A DNA stretch of 64,000 nucleotides, from contig CAJHZI010000547.1 in the NCBI GenBank assembly GCA_905160935.1, positions 3,341,501-3,405,500 of the forward strand. The letters are read 5' to 3'. Position numbers and translations under genes: made by a program. A model generated the notes under the pieces. It did no database searches and had not been told where the DNA came from. It was given only the letters and a program-made list of their open reading frames with translations. Position 1 is the first letter of the stretch; each line of letters begins with the position of its first letter. This document shows, one piece after another, positions 63,860-64,000 of this stretch. This DNA comes from Enchytraeus crypticus. Its lineage: Eukaryota > Annelida > Clitellata > Enchytraeida > Enchytraeidae.

Positions 63860-64000
63860 TCTTCTTCTTATCGTGTCTTCATACAGCATTAATCCAGCGT
63901 CTGACACAATTTCTCGCCCGATCATTAAACTCTCTGAGATCCTCACGCGTGACCCCATCACCGGTCAAGTTGCAGTTCATCAAATGGTAAATGTCCTCGT
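63860..64000 (-). mobile_element. LINE C-terminus at the right window edge
   Basis: On the minus strand the edge sequence encodes EDIYHLMNCNLTGDGVTRED, LREFNDRARNCVRRWINAV and a stop, followed by an agacacgataagaagaagaa tail. The style of a basic C-terminal end followed by a short repeat tail fits a LINE ORF2 end. The rest is outside the window. The family is not identified. Confidence 0.5.

Larger units (their letters stand above)
58902..64000 (+). other. GFPT intron 4 (continues past the window)
   Basis: No further GFPT exon was found up to the right edge. Content: an RTE-like tail remnant (59205-59285), a 33-bp minisatellite, the hAT element and a LINE C-terminus at the edge. The stretch 61170-63850 shows no supported feature. 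Confidence 0.6.

Overview
This window is AT-rich nuclear DNA from an invertebrate animal. Compact exons with GT/AG introns of 0.3-7 kb sit in a sea of retroelement fragments, SINEs, MITEs and tandem repeats. The phylum cannot be fixed from the sequence alone. Scattered TACATGTA and AGGCCTA words and the repeat mix suggest a marine invertebrate, but that is only an impression.

Four protein-coding genes can be assembled exon by exon. (1) The 3' part of a 5'-nucleotidase-domain gene (NT5DC2/3 type, HAD fold) on +, ten exons, 561-8698; its first exons lie left of the window. (2) A two-exon, 376-codon actin on -, 14740-11772, convergent with gene 1. (3) A complete eight-exon UNC-93-like membrane protein on +, 24040-37567, 505 aa. 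(4) The 5' part of glutamine-fructose-6-phosphate aminotransferase (GFPT) on +, from 46524, four exons seen; the rest lies beyond the right edge. The genes are unrelated housekeeping or structural functions, with no sign of a shared operon.

Most of the rest is mobile DNA. Several LINE lineages are present: a Jockey/CR1-like fragment at 878-2170 and another at 16830-17470; an RTE-like 3' end with a (GAT)n tail at 11060-11440; a family whose 3' tail is (AG)n, with at least five 3' ends plus one internal fragment; and a family with a restriction-like-endonuclease-type C-terminus. The last has one copy (41238-43309) with a long open frame and a perfect 14-bp target-site duplication. SINEs include tRNA-derived copies sharing a GACGTTAAAC-type tail and two 5S-rRNA-like elements. 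DNA elements include a clean 1.5-kb non-autonomous hAT (59663-61159: 13-bp perfect TIRs, 8-bp perfect TSD, internal CCGAA-rich arrays) and a 175-bp hAT-like MITE in the UNC-93 gene.

Tandem repeats are unusually rich around GFPT: a 1.7-kb ATTGG-rich minisatellite runs almost into the exon 3 splice acceptor, and 19-, 29-, 33- and 47-bp arrays lie nearby. A 16-bp array carrying TGACGTCA palindromes lies 3' of actin. I see no convincing new multi-gene system. The most noteworthy items are the hAT element, the open RLE-type LINE, the composite 5S SINEs and the motif-dense minisatellites.
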